From Komagataella phaffii GS115 (taxonomy: Eukaryota; Ascomycota; Pichiomycetes; Pichiales; Pichiaceae): 64,000 nucleotides of DNA. The notes under the pieces were generated by a model. The model made no database searches, had not been told where the DNA came from, and worked only from the letters and a program-made list of their open reading frames with translations. Positions 59,553-64,000 of the stretch are shown here, piece after piece; within the stretch, counting starts at the first letter, position 1; each line of letters opens with the position of its first letter. Location of the stretch: contig NC_012964.1 of NCBI RefSeq assembly GCF_000027005.1, forward strand, positions 248,001-312,000, read 5' to 3'. Both the position numbers and the translations under genes were made by a program.

Positions 59553-60841
59553 TCCTCATGGCTCAATAACTGAGGATCAACATATGGTTTGGTGATGTTA
59601 TATTTTTTTATCAAAGCCTCCCACACATCCATTTCTAAACGTACGATAAACTGGCTGTGTGATTCATCATTGTCCTTTACTTTCTGATATAGTTCTGAAT
59701 CTTTTTGTATAGTGTCTTTATCAGCAACTTGTATATAGGGAATTCCATCCTCTCCATGGACTAATATTATTTTCCCATAATTCAACATAAAAGAAGTGTA
59801 CAGCATATTTTCGATAGTCCTAGCATAAGATCCTGGGTCAATGAAATATTCGAATAGATTGACTTTTTTCATCTTGGACTTTTCAGCAAAAACATGGAAA
59901 TGTTGCTTCATCATTTTGACAGAAGAGTCGGTATCTCCCTTTTGAATATCATTTAACGTGACTCTATTAGCAGTCACTGTTTCGTTCACCTCATCTACAG
60001 TTCGCTGCGTGTGGGTCCTGACCTTTTTTTTTTCAAGACTCAATGCACCAAGTAAGAAGTTGGATGTGTAACTTCTTCTAGATGCTAAATACGACAATGC
60101 TCCAAGTTTTGCCCAATTGTAGTTGGCAAACTGTGTATTTGCAATATCTTCGGTAATGTCATCCATATCGGGATTAGTGGGCTGGTTTTGCTCGTAGCTT
60201 AAATACTCAGTGAGTTTAGCATTAAACATGGTGGGGTTTAGTCCCTTTCTAGAGGTACCCAGTTTTAGATTCCTTGCAGTGTCAGATGATTGCTGTGATA
60301 TGCTCTTAAATATCAGAGCATCTTTAGGCAAAAAAGAAACCATATTATGACCTTTGGCTGTCTCAAACAACTCATGCACCTCCTCAAGATGATGAATAGA
60401 CTTACCAAGATCTGCATCTCTGATTGTTTGAACTTTTTCCCTCTTAAGAGCATCCTCTAGCCTATTATAGTGTTCTTGAAGACTTTGCATTTCTTTGTGA
60501 AGAAGGTCTTTTTCTGATTCACCGATGTCATCATCATCTGATTCCTCACCAGAACTGGAGTCAGAACTCGTACCGGAATCAGAATCAGAATCTGCGCTTG
60601 TTTTGGAACTTGAATCTGAGCCCAGATCTGAGTCTTCATCAGCAACTGGACTGGCGCCTTTCGGGCCTTCACTATTCTCTGTGGTCTCTGCCATTTCATC
60701 AATATCTGTTGGCAATGATCTTACCTCCACTTTCCCACTGGACCGGATTTCTTCCGGCTTACTACCTGCAACCAAGTGCCGCTTCTTTCGCCTTGCACCA
60801 GATGAAAAATCTTCCTCCAGGCGCCTCTTTTCTCCAATCAT
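59549..60841 (-). CDS. NSE4: Smc5-Smc6 complex kleisin subunit Nse4
   Basis: A 430-residue protein whose C-terminal domain reads KVNLFEYFIDPGSYARTIEN followed by MLYTSFML, the Nse4_C signature. The middle has WAKLGALSYLASRRS and FLLGALSLEKKKVRTHTQR, also family-typical, and an N-terminal helical segment (LQEHYNRLEDALKREK) fits the Smc6-neck-binding kleisin helix. Nse4 bridges Smc5 and Smc6 heads in this DNA-repair SMC complex. Residues about 55-115 are an extremely Ser/Asp/Glu-rich acidic stretch, and the first 35 residues hold a basic RRKKRHL signal. The length is close to S. cerevisiae Nse4 (402). The gene overlaps QRI7 tail-to-tail by four bases. Confidence 0.9.
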   Translation of the reverse strand: MIGEKRRLEEDFSSGARRKKRHLVAGSKPEEIRSSGKVEVRSLPTDIDEMAETTENSEGPKGASPVADEDSDLGSDSSSKTSADSDSDSGTSSDSSSGEESDDDDIGESEKDLLHKEMQSLQEHYNRLEDALKREKVQTIRDADLGKSIHHLEEVHELFETAKGHNMVSFLPKDALIFKSISQQSSDTARNLKLGTSRKGLNPTMFNAKLTEYLSYEQNQPTNPDMDDITEDIANTQFANYNWAKLGALSYLASRRSYTSNFLLGALSLEKKKVRTHTQRTVDEVNETVTANRVTLNDIQKGDTDSSVKMMKQHFHVFAEKSKMKKVNLFEYFIDPGSYARTIENMLYTSFMLNYGKIILVHGEDGIPYIQVADKDTIQKDSELYQKVKDNDESHSQFIVRLEMDVWEALIKKYNITKPYVDPQLLSHED

Positions 60842-60965
60842 GGGAGCGAATAGAGATGGTAGTAAACAGTGGTGATTACAGATAAACCGGAAAAGCTACT
60901 TATCCAGAATGAAAATACGCGAACCGATCGTTAAGTTAATACTGATTATCTAATTAACTTAAGGT

Positions 60966-64000
<3,035 letters not shown>

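Overview
This window is 64 kb of a budding-yeast nuclear chromosome, almost certainly Komagataella (Pichia pastoris / K. phaffii group). The BiP protein at 16385-18421 matches my recollection of P. pastoris Kar2, gene order differs from Saccharomyces, genes are dense and nearly intronless, and the two introns carry the yeast GTAAGT...TACTAAC...AG signals. I recognise 34 protein-coding genes and one decayed gene. I see no transposon, CRISPR array, rRNA or convincing tRNA.

Layout. 1-4221: a MABP1/WDR62-like WD40 gene cut by the window edge, then a DUF4246-family pseudogene broken by about nine frameshifts. 4727-16184: CCC2 (copper pump), MUS81, PNS1, MTR10 (one apparent frameshift), SME1 (one intron), PET123. 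16385-24395: KAR2 with a stress promoter, a BCH1/CHS6-type exomer gene, TAF9 divergent from ISU1, MED6, FYV4, HNT2. 25138-33136: MCM3, ERV1, VRP1, UBA3, RAD52. 33363-40983: NDC1, NHX1, a DNAJC8/Spf31-like J protein, TRP2, SHP1 (second apparent frameshift). 41344-51844: MET6, GOS1, a NIK1-type group III hybrid histidine kinase, POL3. 52074-63476: HUL5, MLH1 (6-codon first exon plus intron), MME1, QRI7, NSE4, ARG5,6. 63477-64000 shows no recognisable gene.

Functional themes. There are no operons, but six genes act in DNA replication or repair (MUS81, MCM3, RAD52, POL3, MLH1, NSE4). Three of these (MCM3, RAD52, POL3) have an ACGCGT MluI cell-cycle box close to the start codon, suggesting MBF-type G1/S control. 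Amino-acid genes carry expected sites: a Gcn4-type site before TRP2 and two CACGTG boxes before MET6. KAR2 has a perfect four-unit heat-shock element and a UPRE-like CAGCGTG.

Start codons were chosen as ATG. Several reading frames remain open upstream of the true ATG through TTG or GTG codons (CCC2, BCH1-like, TAF9, MCM3, RAD52, NDC1, SHP1, MET6, MME1), and these extensions were trimmed. The most interesting anomalies are the indel-riddled but still well conserved DUF4246 locus and the two single +1 frameshifts in the otherwise conserved genes MTR10 and SHP1. I did not find a clearly novel biological system.
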